Assembly (NCBI GenBank): GCA_046729855.1
Contig: JBKPHM010000052.1
Coordinates: forward strand, 1 to 34,389
From: DATHSY01 sp046729855
GTDB taxonomy: Bacteria; Actinomycetota; UBA4738; HRBIN12
DNA: 34,389 nucleotides
Reading direction: 5' to 3'
How positions within the stretch are numbered: the first letter of the stretch is position 1; each line of letters opens with the position of its first letter. Shown here one piece after another: positions 16,351 to 23,611 of the stretch. Made by a program: the position numbers and the translations under genes. The notes beneath the pieces are model-generated. The model saw only the letters and a program-made list of their open reading frames with translations, did not search any database and was not told where the DNA came from.

Positions 16351-16952
16351 GGCGGCCGCATCGACAAGCTTAGAGTGATTTCGCCGTGTGAGACGGCCTT
16401 GGATGGTTTCAGCGGACGCAACCCCCGTCCGGAGGTACCGACACGAGACGACGGCCCGGCCTTACGATCGCTGGGTTCCGGCTTCCGCCAGGGCGTGCAT
16501 TTGACAGCCATCCATGACTGGGCGGCTTAGAGCGCGATCTCCCTCCCGCGCTACCGTCGCGCGGCGCGCGCGGCGGCTCATCCAGGAGGCCGAGGCTGAT
16601 AGACGTTAGGAGGACGGCCCGATGGCAATGGCACAGTGTCCATAAGCGCGGAGTCAGTGACCCGGCCCCTCCGCCCGCTCTAGCCCGCCACGGCTTCGAC
16701 CAACGCCGGGCTGTCCCTCGGGTATCCGGAGAGGGACCACATGGACGACCTCGAGCTCGGGTCGCGCTGACGTCACCATCGTCGCCATAGACGCCGTGTG
16801 GCTTCCCTACCGACCCAACGAGGGTCGGTCGCAGAGTGGAACCCGTGTTTGATCGCATGCTAGACGAGTGTCAGGATGTGCATACACGGTTGAATGGCCC
16901 GTCTGGTGGAACGTAAGTCGCGCGCCCAGGAACGGCGTATCATCGCCCGGTC
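16351..16952. other. Intergenic region, no supported gene
   Basis: About 600 bases between the divergent DrrAB-type operon and the Rieske gene. Long open frames exist on the minus strand but their residue content looks like non-coding GC-rich sequence, with no domain, helix or ribosome binding site. I see no RNA gene. A TATCAT element at 16938-16943 lies 9 bases before the Rieske GTG and may be its -10 box, though no good -35 was found. Confidence 0.5.
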
Positions 16953-17282
16953 GTGGAGGACGAGTGGGCCCCGATTGGCACGCTGGCCGACCTACCCGAC
17001 GGCAAGCCCGTCAAGGTTTCGCTGGACGGGACCGATCTCTTGGTGCTGAGGCGCGGCAAGGACGTGCTTGTGGTCTCTGACCGGTGCACGCACCAAGGTG
17101 CAGCGCTCCACCGCGGCGTCCTTCACGCCGCCGGAAGCCTCGTGACGATCGCCTGCCCCGCGCACGGCAGCCTGTTCTCGCTCTTCGACGGCCGGGTACT
17201 GCGCGGTCCGGCGATGAGCCCACTGCCGGCGTACGCGGCGCGGGTGACCGGTGAGGTCGTCGAGGTTCGGGAGCGTCGCTGA
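16953..17282 (+). CDS. Rieske [2Fe-2S] ferredoxin-like protein
   Basis: A 109-residue protein from GTG 16953. The cluster motifs are CTHQGAALHRG and CPAHGSLFSLFDG, that is Cys-X-His and Cys-X2-His about 16 residues apart, the standard ligand set. PLPAYAARVTGEVVEVRE ends the fold as in ferredoxin components of ring-hydroxylating dioxygenases and NirD-like proteins. It would carry electrons in the cytoplasm to an oxygenase or reductase, but no such partner lies in the window. It lacks a transmembrane anchor. The start has no Shine-Dalgarno sequence and may be served by a nearly leaderless transcript. Confidence 0.9.
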   Translation: MEDEWAPIGTLADLPDGKPVKVSLDGTDLLVLRRGKDVLVVSDRCTHQGAALHRGVLHAAGSLVTIACPAHGSLFSLFDGRVLRGPAMSPLPAYAARVTGEVVEVRERR

Positions 17283-17508
17283 GGCGCCGCTCGCACGCTC
17301 GCGCGATCCGGATCTACCAGCGCCTCCTTCCAGCGTGACCCCACCTCGGCGCCGGCCGCTCGTGTCAACGACGACGTCGCGCCGGCGCCCGATTATCGGT
17401 GTCGGCACGTGACGCCGGCAGGACGTGGCGGAAGTCCAGCTCGATCCAGGGCTGGTTGTGCTGCCACGGTCGTGCCGCGGAGCATGCTGTGGCGAAGGTA
17501 TCGTGCTG

Positions 17509-17736
17509 TCATGGCACGTAGACCGCATCGTCGGCACGGGGGTCGCCGTGCAGCCGCAGGAACCACTCCTCGAATCCTACCGTTCCCCAGCCCGACGCGA
17601 TGCGGTCGGTCTCCTCTCGATGGAACTCCATGCTCTCTCCCCAGGGGTAGTCGGGTCCGCACGCCGTGCGGGTTGCGGCGCGGATCAGGACGAGGCCACA
17701 GTCGCCGATTCGTCGCTTGACTGTGTGGCAGCGCAT
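17509..17736 (-). pseudogene. Unidentified short ORF, possible C-terminal relic
   Basis: The frame from ATG 17736 gives 75 residues ending FHREETDRIASGWGTVGFEEWFLRLHGDP and about ten more. The pattern of an acidic stretch followed by a FEEWFLRL helix resembles the C-terminus of SUKH/SMI1-type or similar small cytoplasmic proteins, but the match is weak. No ribosome binding site is evident and the N-terminal half of such a domain is not readable. It may be a gene fragment. Confidence 0.25.
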
Positions 17737-17831
17737 CGCACTGAGTCTGTTCAAACCGGCCGCCGGACTATTACTACTGGAGCGCTCGCGCGCAGCTGGG
17801 GCACTTTCGAGGCCGGCGGGGTGCAGAACGC

Positions 17832-18176
17832 TCACGCCCCGGCATCGTAGGCTGCCGACACACTCTTCGGCACGCACATCCGCCACGCGTCGAGCACGAG
17901 CTCGCGCATCTCGGCCTCGTCGATCGCGTCGAGCCGGACCTCGAGCCAGTGGTAACGAAGGTCGCTCGTTCCCGGTATCAGGAACTTCTCCGGCTCCGAT
18001 CGCACGAGCGCTTCGCGCTCCTCCTTGGGGAAGCCAAACCCCATCACGGTCTCGTCGCGCGAGAATGCGACATAGACAATTCTACCCACGCGGAACTTCA
18101 CGCGGTCGCGGACGAGCGCCTCCGTCGTACGCGGGAGCGTGATCGCGAAGGCCCGGACTTGCCCCACCGTCACCAT
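17832..18176 (-). CDS. MmcQ/YjbR family protein
   Basis: A 114-residue protein from ATG 18176, preceded by AGAGGTGGG. It begins TVGQVRAFAITLPRTTEAL, continues FRVGRIVYVAFSRDETVMGFGF and LIPGTSDLRYHWLEVRLDAI, and ends EMRELVLDAWRMCVPKSV. This is the DUF419/MmcQ/YjbR pattern, a small CyaY-like fold reported to bind double-stranded DNA in some members. The length is typical. No partner gene is apparent; the GNAT relic on the opposite strand is divergent. Confidence 0.88.
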   Translation of the reverse strand: MVTVGQVRAFAITLPRTTEALVRDRVKFRVGRIVYVAFSRDETVMGFGFPKEEREALVRSEPEKFLIPGTSDLRYHWLEVRLDAIDEAEMRELVLDAWRMCVPKSVSAAYDAGA

Positions 18177-18349
18177 CGCCCACCTCTGTGCGGTTCGAAC
18201 GCGACACGATAGCGTTCATTCGAGGAGAGTAAGCTCGTTGTCGCCCGACCGGGTCGGGGCTCATCGAACTTCACCTCCGCGTCGGGCCCGACCGGTTTGG
18301 CAATCCATCGCGACCCATGGAGGAACGCACGCAACATGGCAGCGCAACT

Positions 18350-18772
18350 GGGAGGACGATCGTCTGGACCTGGATCTGTTCGAGATCGTTCGCGGCTCGG
18401 AGGCCGACATCCCGTCGCTCCAGCGGCTTTGGGTGTCGAGCTTTTCCGCAAGCCGGGGACGTTCCTGTTCCTCGCCCGCGAAAGGGGAAAGGTCGTCGGC
18501 TCGGTCACGTTCTCGGCTCGGCCGAGTGGGCAGCAAGGAAATCGATTCGAGCTCGCCGACCCGGTCGCCAGTCCGCCGAGTGTCGCGGGGCCGGGATCGG
18601 CTCGGCGCTTCTCGACGCCGTCGACACCGAGTTCGCGCGGCTCGGCGTCGACGATCAGGTGATCGGAGTCCTGCCGGGCAACGTCGACGCGGCCCGCGTG
18701 TACGAACGGCGGGGGTTCCGACCGACGTGGCTCTACCTGTCCCGCTTCGCCGGCCGCGATCGGGCCCGGTAG
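18350..18772 (+). pseudogene. GNAT acetyltransferase with two frameshifts
   Basis: Three frames together make one GNAT domain. Frame 1 carries LFEIVRGSEADIPSLQRLWV (start of the fold). The -1 frame then carries KPGTFLFLARERGKVVGSVTF (central strands). A further -1 shift gives ECRGAGIGSALLDAVDTEF (acetyl-CoA loop R/Q-x-x-G-x-G/A) and NVDAARVYERRGFRPTWLY to a stop at 18770-18772. The first shift is near 18430-18450, where TTTT occurs; the second is near 18560-18590. Both correspond to one missing base. The start codon is not evident. It could be a true pseudogene or a functional gene damaged by sequence errors. Confidence 0.65.
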
Positions 18773-18901
18773 GGATCCATGCCCGCGAACCCTGTCCATC
18801 CCTCGAATCGGCGGCCACGTACTTGGATCGTGCGTGCTGACCGACCGCACTCTCGGAGCCCCACAACCAATCGAGATGCGAGATGATCGACGGGGTGCTG
18901 A

Positions 18902-19135
18902 CGTGAACATCTGGATGTCTCCTACGCGCGGAGCGGTGAGGTGAGCGTCGCCTACCAGGTGATTGGCGATGATGGTTCACCTGATTTCGTGCTCGTCCGC
19001 AGACTGATGGGCGATCTGCTCTCCTTGCGGGAACGACCGCTGCTGGTTCGCCGCATCGTGTTCGAGCCCGCGGGCGAGTACGAACGAAGACGAGTCCCCG
19101 ATCGGTGTCGACTGTACCGAGTGGTGGATCCGTGA
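18902..19135 (+). pseudogene. Hydrolase/cyclase paralogue collapsed by a large internal deletion
   Basis: One open frame joins the two ends of a hydrolase/cyclase fusion. SYARSGEVSVAYQVIGDDG matches the N-terminus of the alpha/beta hydrolase (compare VHYVKNGEFTLAYQITGTG in the neighbour). VFEPAGEYERRRVPDRCRLY then RVVDP matches the last residues of the cyclase domain (compare VFEDAGEHELKGVPDLWRLY). About 380 codons in between are missing, including both active sites. Only a GTG at 18941 is available as a start. The TGA overlaps the GTG of the intact copy (19132) by 3-4 bases, so translation of the relic could feed the intact gene. This looks like a tandem duplicate that lost its centre. Confidence 0.65.
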
Positions 19136-20487
19136 CGCTCATCCCGAGCGTGCACTACGTGAAGAACGGCGAGTTCACCCTCGCGTACCAGATCACTGGC
19201 ACGGGTCCAAAAGACATCGTCTACCTGCCGAACGAGTCGCCGAACGTCGTGGGCAACTGGATCGTCCCGGAGCACGTGCGGTTCATCGAACGCCTGGCTT
19301 CGTTCGCGCGCGTCGTCCTCACCGATCGCCGCGGGATGGGTTGCTCCGACCGTCTGCCACCGGGTCAGGCGCCCACGCTCGAAGAGCTGGCCGAGGATCT
19401 CCTGCTCATCATGGAGGCCGCGTACGCGTCGCCGGCGACCTTGTTCGCATGTGGCGAATCGGTGTTCATCGCGCTGATGGCGGCCGCCGCACACCCCGAT
19501 TGGTTCGAGGGGCTCATCCTGTGGGGTGCGTCGCCCAGTTGGCGCCAGTCCGACGATCTGCCCTGGGAAAGCGCCCCGGACGCGATCGAAGCGAACCTCG
19601 GGGCGATCCGCCGGATTACGAACGTGCGCCGGTGGGCCGAACGATGGACCCGCGACGTGTTGCCGTCATGGGCGGGCGACGAGCAGAAGATCTCCCTCAT
19701 GGAAGCGGTCTCCGCGCTCGGAGGATCGGCGGAAGCCTGGTATCAGGATCAGCGGATGTTCTACGGAGTGGATCTCCGCGACCTGGTCCCGTCGGTCCGC
19801 GTCCCGACGCTCATCCTGGGGCGCACGGGCACTCAGCGCATGTACCGCATCGAGAGCGCCCGGTATCTCGCCGAGCACATGACCGATGCAACCCTGATGG
19901 AGCTCGAGGGCGGCGACGTGCTGCCGTACGTCGGCGACCGGGACGCGGTCCTCGAGGCGATCCAGGGATTCACGACCGGCAGCCGCCGGGCCCCCGACGC
20001 CCGACGCGCGCTCGCGACCGTGATGTTCACTGACATCGTGGGGTCCACGCAGCGAGCCGCGCTTCTGGGGGACGGTGGGTGGAGCCAGCTCTTGGCGGAG
20101 CACAACGAGCTGGTCCGGGACGAGCTTCGGCGGTTCGACGGTGTCGAGGTCGAGACGACCGGTGATGGGTTCCTCGCGACATTCGATGGCCCCGCTCGGG
20201 CGGTGCGGTGTGCGGCCGCGATCGCCGAACGAACCCGTTCGATCGGGATCGAGATCCGTGCGGGTGTTCATACGGGCGAGGTCGAGCGAGAAGGCAAGGG
20301 CGTCCACGGCATCGCCGTGCACGCTGCAGCGCGAGTCACGGCGCTCGCCGAACCGTCGGAGGTCCTCGTGTCCTCGACGGTCAGGGATCTGACCGCTGGA
20401 TCCGGCCTCGTCTTTGAGGATGCGGGCGAACACGAGCTGAAGGGGGTCCCTGACCTCTGGCGCCTCTACCGGGTGGCGAACCCGTGA
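19132..20487 (+). CDS. Alpha/beta hydrolase - class III nucleotide cyclase fusion (intact)
   Basis: A 451-residue protein. GTG 19132 overlaps the preceding stop (GTGA); GTG 19105 is an alternative. Residues 1-280 form an alpha/beta-hydrolase domain with LTDRRGMGCSDR, ACGESVF (Ser in the elbow position but without the second Gly) and VRVPTLILGRTG. From about 290 the cyclase homology domain has ATVMFTDIVGST (first metal Asp), VETTGDGFLATF (second Asp), VHTGEVE and GIAVHAAARV. The position that is Lys in canonical adenylate cyclases (VKT.GD) is Glu here, and the catalytic Asn is His, while Arg is kept. Enzyme activity is therefore uncertain; the cyclase part may bind nucleotide as a sensor. No transmembrane helix is seen, so it should be cytoplasmic. 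Confidence 0.88.
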   Translation: MTLIPSVHYVKNGEFTLAYQITGTGPKDIVYLPNESPNVVGNWIVPEHVRFIERLASFARVVLTDRRGMGCSDRLPPGQAPTLEELAEDLLLIMEAAYASPATLFACGESVFIALMAAAAHPDWFEGLILWGASPSWRQSDDLPWESAPDAIEANLGAIRRITNVRRWAERWTRDVLPSWAGDEQKISLMEAVSALGGSAEAWYQDQRMFYGVDLRDLVPSVRVPTLILGRTGTQRMYRIESARYLAEHMTDATLMELEGGDVLPYVGDRDAVLEAIQGFTTGSRRAPDARRALATVMFTDIVGSTQRAALLGDGGWSQLLAEHNELVRDELRRFDGVEVETTGDGFLATFDGPARAVRCAAAIAERTRSIGIEIRAGVHTGEVEREGKGVHGIAVHAAARVTALAEPSEVLVSSTVRDLTAGSGLVFEDAGEHELKGVPDLWRLYRVANP

Positions 20488-20494
20488 CCCCCCG

Positions 20495-20644
20495 CTCGAG
20501 TGCTCTACGCCGGCGCCCATGTAGAGCCGGGTGAGCTCGTCGAGGTGCTCGAGCACCCCCTTCGTCCTCGAGGACGACCGTCCCCCGCAGCTCGATCCAG
20601 CGCTCGTCCCGCTCGGGCTCCATGACGAGCGGCGTGGGTCGCAT
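20495..20644 (-). pseudogene. PPOX-fold (pyridoxamine 5'-phosphate oxidase-like) C-terminal relic, frameshifted
   Basis: The minus strand reads PLVMEPERDERWIELRGTVV followed by LEDEGG, then after one extra base LEHLDELTRLYMGAG. These match the central and C-terminal parts of F420/FMN-binding PPOX proteins (YVELRGTVEL...HLDELTRLYTG). The shift occurs in a run of five Gs (20556-20560 on the plus strand). The N-terminal flavin-binding half and the usual ending are absent. The relic sits at the 3' end of the intact hydrolase/cyclase gene on the opposite strand. Confidence 0.55.
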
Positions 20645-20682
20645 GGAACGCGGTCATCGAGCCCTTCCCCCTCTTCGGGTCC

Positions 20683-21165
20683 TCAGCTGACCGCCTTCTT
20701 CACCAGCGCGGCGATCTTCTTCTCGTCGGCCGCGGTCAACTCCGTCAGCGCCCATGAAGTCGGCCACATGGTTCCCTGGTCGAGGTCCGCCGCGTCCTGG
20801 AAGCCGAACGTCGAGTACCTCGAGTTGTACTTCTGCCCGCTTTGGAAGAAGCAGACGACCTTGCCGTCCTTGTTGGCATACGCGGGCATCCCGTACCAGG
20901 TCTTCGGCGACAGGCCCGGCGCGCTGGCCTTGATGAGGGCATGGAGCCCCTCGGCCATGGCGCGATCCGGTTGCGGCATCTCGGCGATCTTCGCGAGCAC
21001 GTCGCGTTCCCCGGCGGCCCTGTCCCTGTTCGCACGCGCCTCCGCCTTCAGCTCTTTGGCGCGCTCCCTCATCGCGGCCCGTTCCTCGGCCGAGAATCCC
21101 TCGTACGTCGTGCGGCTCGCCGTGGTGCTCTTGGTGGACTTCCGCGTGGTCTTCGTTCCGCTCAT
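20683..21165 (-). CDS. DUF1801 family protein
   Basis: A 160-residue protein from ATG 21165, with GGAGGGAACG just before it. A basic, Lys/Thr/Ser-rich tail of about 20 residues (KTTRKSTKSTTASRTTYEGF) precedes a charged helix (EERAAMRERAKELKAEARAN). The DUF1801/YdhG-like domain follows: IAEMPQPDRAMAEGLHALIK, TWYGMPAYANKDGKVVCFFQ, and GTMWPTSWALTELT with a terminal Lys-rich helix. Members include the Bacillus Fra iron chaperone homologues, but function here is unknown. It is cytoplasmic and lies 48 bases downstream of the small ABM-like gene, probably in one transcript. Confidence 0.85.
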   Translation of the reverse strand: MSGTKTTRKSTKSTTASRTTYEGFSAEERAAMRERAKELKAEARANRDRAAGERDVLAKIAEMPQPDRAMAEGLHALIKASAPGLSPKTWYGMPAYANKDGKVVCFFQSGQKYNSRYSTFGFQDAADLDQGTMWPTSWALTELTAADEKKIAALVKKAVS

Positions 21166-21213
21166 CGTTCCCTCCTGTTCAGGCTCTCTCCCAGCTCCTA
21201 CTCCGCCTGTCTC

Positions 21214-21513
21214 TTACCAGCTCTGCGCGACCAGCTCGTAGGATTCGGCGCCGACGACCTTGCCTCCCATCGCGTCTGCCACCTCAGTCCGCATGGGGCC
21301 ATCCGCCTCGACGCTTCCTTCGAGTGCCGCCTCGTCGGCATAGAACGCGACCGCCACCAGCTTTCCAGCGGACCTGTCTGCCAAGAAGTTGACTGCGGTG
21401 AACCCTTGCAGCCCCCTGAGCGCGGGGATGACCTTCTCGTTGATGACCGTGACCGCGTCGTCGGTCTTGTCGGCGTCGCCCTGGATCGTGCTGATCCGTG
21501 CCTGCATCGCCAT
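21214..21513 (-). CDS. Small dimeric alpha/beta-barrel (ABM-like) protein
   Basis: A 99-residue protein from ATG 21513, preceded by GGGAGGACAG. AMQARISTIQGDADKTDDAV is the first strand, VINEKVIPALRGLQGFTAVN the helix and second strand, then GKLVAVAFYADEAALEGS and a final strand VVGAESYELVAQ. This is the ferredoxin-like pattern of antibiotic biosynthesis monooxygenase (ABM) and EthD-type proteins. Catalytic residues cannot be named. The promoter 56-82 bases upstream resembles ECF41 targets, so the sigma factor encoded next door is a likely controller. Confidence 0.75.
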   Translation of the reverse strand: MAMQARISTIQGDADKTDDAVTVINEKVIPALRGLQGFTAVNFLADRSAGKLVAVAFYADEAALEGSVEADGPMRTEVADAMGGKVVGAESYELVAQSW

Positions 21514-21568
21514 GGTCTGTCCTCCCGTCTCGTCGGCCCGTGCCGTCATCGAGCGATCCTGGTCTCCA

Positions 21569-21595
21569 GACAAGGCGAGATGCTCCCGTGTGACA
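21569..21595 (-). promoter_or_regulatory. Candidate ECF41 promoter of the ABM-like gene
   Basis: On the minus strand TGTCACA (21589-21595) is followed after 16 bases by TGTC (21569-21572). The published ECF41 consensus is TGTCACA in the -35 and CGTC in the -10 region; this site is a perfect -35 with one mismatch in the -10. It lies downstream of the sigma factor gene and upstream of the ABM-like gene, about 55 bases from its ATG, as expected for an ECF41 target next to its sigma gene. Confidence 0.6.
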
Positions 21596-21664
21596 TCCCT
21601 TCATCCCGCCCGTCCCGACGAGGGTCCTGCAGGTGCCGGGGAACGGTAACCTCGAGCTGAGCGA

Positions 21665-22588
21665 TCACCCGGCCAGCGGTGACCGGCCCCCGGGGCCCAG
21701 GTGACGAAGCTTCTCCGGATTGGCGACGGCGCGGATGGTCTGGACGAGCCCTTCGGCGATGTCGAGGGAAACGACCAGGACGGCCCGCCCATCTCGGTCG
21801 ACGAACACCGCCCCGGGTTGTCCGTTCACCTCGGCGAACCGCATGTCGTCGGCGCCCAGCTGGTCCCTCCATTCCCCGAAGCGGAGCAGGACCCGCGCGA
21901 TCTGGTCGCGACCGAACACCGGGTGCGGGAACGCCGAAGCCTTCCCGCCGCCATCGCTGTACGAGACGGCGTCGGCGGCGAGCATGCGCGTGAAGCCTTC
22001 GACGTCACCCTCACCGATCGCATCGAAAAACCGCCGGGCGAGCTCCTCCCGTCGCCTGCGTGAGGCCTCGAACCGCGGCTTCTTCGCCTCGACCTGCCGG
22101 CGGGCCCGAACGGCGATCTGCCGGCAGTTCTCCTCGCTCTTTTCCACGACTGCGGCGATCTCGTCGTAGCCGTAGTCGAACACCTCCCGCAGGAGGAACA
22201 CCGCCCGTTCGACCGGGCTCAGGCTCTCCAGCAGGACGAGGAACGCCATCGACAGCGAGTCGGCGGTCTCCGCGTGCACGGAGGCGTCGGGGCCCGGGTC
22301 CGTCAGCAGCGGCTCGGGCAGCCAGGTGCCCACGTAGGTCTCCCGCCGCGCGCGCGCCGACCGTACCTGGTTGATGGCGAGCCGGGTCGTGACCGTCGAC
22401 AACCAGGCACGAGGTGAGTCGATTTCCGCGCCCTCGCTCTGTGCCCGGTGAAAGCGGAGGAAGGCCTCCTGCATGATGTCCTCCGCCTCGCTAACGCTGC
22501 TCACGATCCGGTAGGCGATGGAGAAGAGCAGCGGTCGGAGATCCTCGTACACCTGCCGACCTGGCGCGGGCTCGCTCCTCACATCCAT
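21665..22588 (-). CDS. sigJ: ECF41 (SigJ-type) sigma factor with SnoaL-like C-terminal domain
   Basis: A 307-residue protein from ATG 22588, preceded by AGTAAGGA. Region 2 (about 14-80) has LLFSIAYRIVSSVSEAEDIM and DSPRAWLSTVTTRLAINQVR. The linker carries WLPEPL (89-94), a signature of the ECF41 group. Region 4 (about 112-170) has SLSPVERAVFLLREVFDYGY and the helix-turn-helix SEENCRQIAVRARR. The C-terminal NTF2/SnoaL-like domain (about 180-295) contains DGGGK (212-216) and NPEKL (290-294), both typical of ECF41, where this domain regulates activity instead of a separate anti-sigma factor. The gene carries its own ECF41-like promoter, suggesting autoregulation. Confidence 0.92.
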   Translation of the reverse strand: MDVRSEPAPGRQVYEDLRPLLFSIAYRIVSSVSEAEDIMQEAFLRFHRAQSEGAEIDSPRAWLSTVTTRLAINQVRSARARRETYVGTWLPEPLLTDPGPDASVHAETADSLSMAFLVLLESLSPVERAVFLLREVFDYGYDEIAAVVEKSEENCRQIAVRARRQVEAKKPRFEASRRRREELARRFFDAIGEGDVEGFTRMLAADAVSYSDGGGKASAFPHPVFGRDQIARVLLRFGEWRDQLGADDMRFAEVNGQPGAVFVDRDGRAVLVVSLDIAEGLVQTIRAVANPEKLRHLGPGGRSPLAG

Positions 22589-22601
22589 TCCTTACTCCAA
22601 G

Positions 22602-22628
22602 GACCGCTCAGCCGTCCAGCCTGTGACT
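22602..22628 (-). promoter_or_regulatory. Candidate autoregulatory ECF41 promoter of the sigma factor gene
   Basis: On the minus strand AGTCACA (22622-22628) is followed after 16 bases by GGTC (22602-22605). Each box differs by one base from the ECF41 consensus (TGTCACA, CGTC), and the 16-base spacing equals that of the candidate promoter before the ABM-like gene. The -10 ends 13 bases before the sigma factor ATG, which gives a very short leader. Confidence 0.5.
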
Positions 22629-22995
22629 TCGCCGGATCCCGGAGCGGGTGTCTAGTGGGGTCGCCCGGATGGAGGTGGAGCGGGTGGCGAGGCGGATCGG
22701 GGACGGAGCGATCCGCTCCTGCTTACCTCGCGAGACGGATTGAACGACGTGAGGAGACCGAGATCTCACGCGGACCCAGATCGCAGTGTTCGGGTGGAAC
22801 GCTGCCCAGTCGAACCAGAAGCTGTCAATCGCGACCGCTGTCGTCGCTGGACCCCGATTGCCCCGCTGACACTCCAGCTAGCCCATCGGCGCGGCGGCCT
22901 CGTCGCCCGCGAGGGGCGCCCATAGGTACGCGTTCGTTGCGTCTGCCATCAGTCGCCGAGTCTAGGGCGGGTTCCAGACAACGTTGCCGGCGCCC
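22629..22995. other. Intergenic region, no supported gene
   Basis: Between the sigma factor promoter and the RHH operator array I find no supported gene on either strand. The open frames here are Arg/Ser/Pro-rich and lack a ribosome binding site or domain. Confidence 0.5.
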
Positions 22996-23058
22996 TGGCA
23001 CCTGATGGCACGCGAACGGCATTGACATGGCAGCACTGTGGTGCCAGAATGCTGCCAT
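22996..23058 (+). promoter_or_regulatory. Promoter with operator array for the RHH-DUF4097-ABC operon
   Basis: TTGACA (23022-23027) and CAGAAT (23045-23050) are 17 bases apart, and the -10 ends 6 bases before the ATG at 23057, pointing to a leaderless transcript. TGGCA half-sites occur at 22996, 23006 and 23028, that is 10 and 22 bases apart. A perfect 9-base inverted repeat, ATGGCAGCA (23027-23035) and TGCTGCCAT (23050-23058), spans the spacer, -10 box and start codon. Inside it GGCAGCAC and GTGGTGCC form a second near-palindrome. The first gene encodes a ribbon-helix-helix protein, a class that often binds such arrays and represses itself. Confidence 0.65.
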
Positions 23059-23590
23059 GGAACTCGGACCGTTCATCGAGAACATCCACGCGCAGCTCGA
23101 CGCAGCCGCTCAGGCGGGCGGTGAGGAGGCGCGCGAGCTCGCGAGACGTCTGGCCCAACCACTGGATGCCGCCATCCGGCTCGCGATCCAGGACGCGCTC
23201 GCGGCCGCGGCGGAGGAGATCACGGTCGAGCTGGCCCCCGGCTCGGTCGAGCTCCGGCTCCGCGGGCGTGAGCCGCAGTTCGTGGTGACACCACCGCCGG
23301 CCGATCCGGCTGTCGAGGAAGAGGGCGACGGGCAGGACGCGGACCTAGGCGACTGGGTTGCCTCGCGCCCTGGAGGCGAAGGCGACGAGGGCACGATCTC
23401 GCGGATCAACGTCCGAATGCCCGAGTCCCTCAAGGCCGGAATCGAGCACGCAGCCGAGCGCGAGGGCCTGTCCATCAACACGTGGTTGGTGCGAGCCGCC
23501 GCCGCTCGACTCGAGCGCAGCGAGGGGATCCGCGGCCGCGAGCGACGTGCGCCGCACGGCCCACAGCGCTACACGGGCTGGGCGCGCTGA
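23057..23590 (+). CDS. Ribbon-helix-helix (CopG/HicB-like) regulator with N-terminal extra domain
   Basis: A 177-residue protein from ATG 23057. Residues 1-55 are helical and Ala-rich (FIENIHAQLDAAAQAGGEEA, LARRLAQPLDAAIRLAIQDA). A beta hairpin EEITVELAPGSVELRLRGRE follows, then an acidic linker (about 75-112). The ribbon-helix-helix fold is at about 115-155: ISRINVRMPESLKAGIEHAA, then GLSINTWLVRAAAARLERS. The tail is basic (RGRERRAPHGPQRY). RHH proteins are dimeric DNA-binding repressors, often with a partner; no toxin lies beside it. It is the first gene of a four-gene operon (DUF4097, ATPase, permease) and its own start lies within an inverted repeat, so it is the likely autorepressor. Confidence 0.85.
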   Translation: MELGPFIENIHAQLDAAAQAGGEEARELARRLAQPLDAAIRLAIQDALAAAAEEITVELAPGSVELRLRGREPQFVVTPPPADPAVEEEGDGQDADLGDWVASRPGGEGDEGTISRINVRMPESLKAGIEHAAEREGLSINTWLVRAAAARLERSEGIRGRERRAPHGPQRYTGWAR

Positions 23591-23611
23591 TCGACACAAG
23601 GAGGAACTGCC

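Noticed and set aside
16409..16858. Minus-strand open frame of 149 codons in the gap before the Rieske gene
   Set aside because: The residues look random (many Arg, Pro, Ser, Trp) and no start signal or domain was found.
23057..23590. RHH protein as the antitoxin of a toxin-antitoxin pair
   Set aside because: No toxin-like small ORF lies upstream or downstream. The next gene is a DUF4097 protein in a coupled exporter operon.
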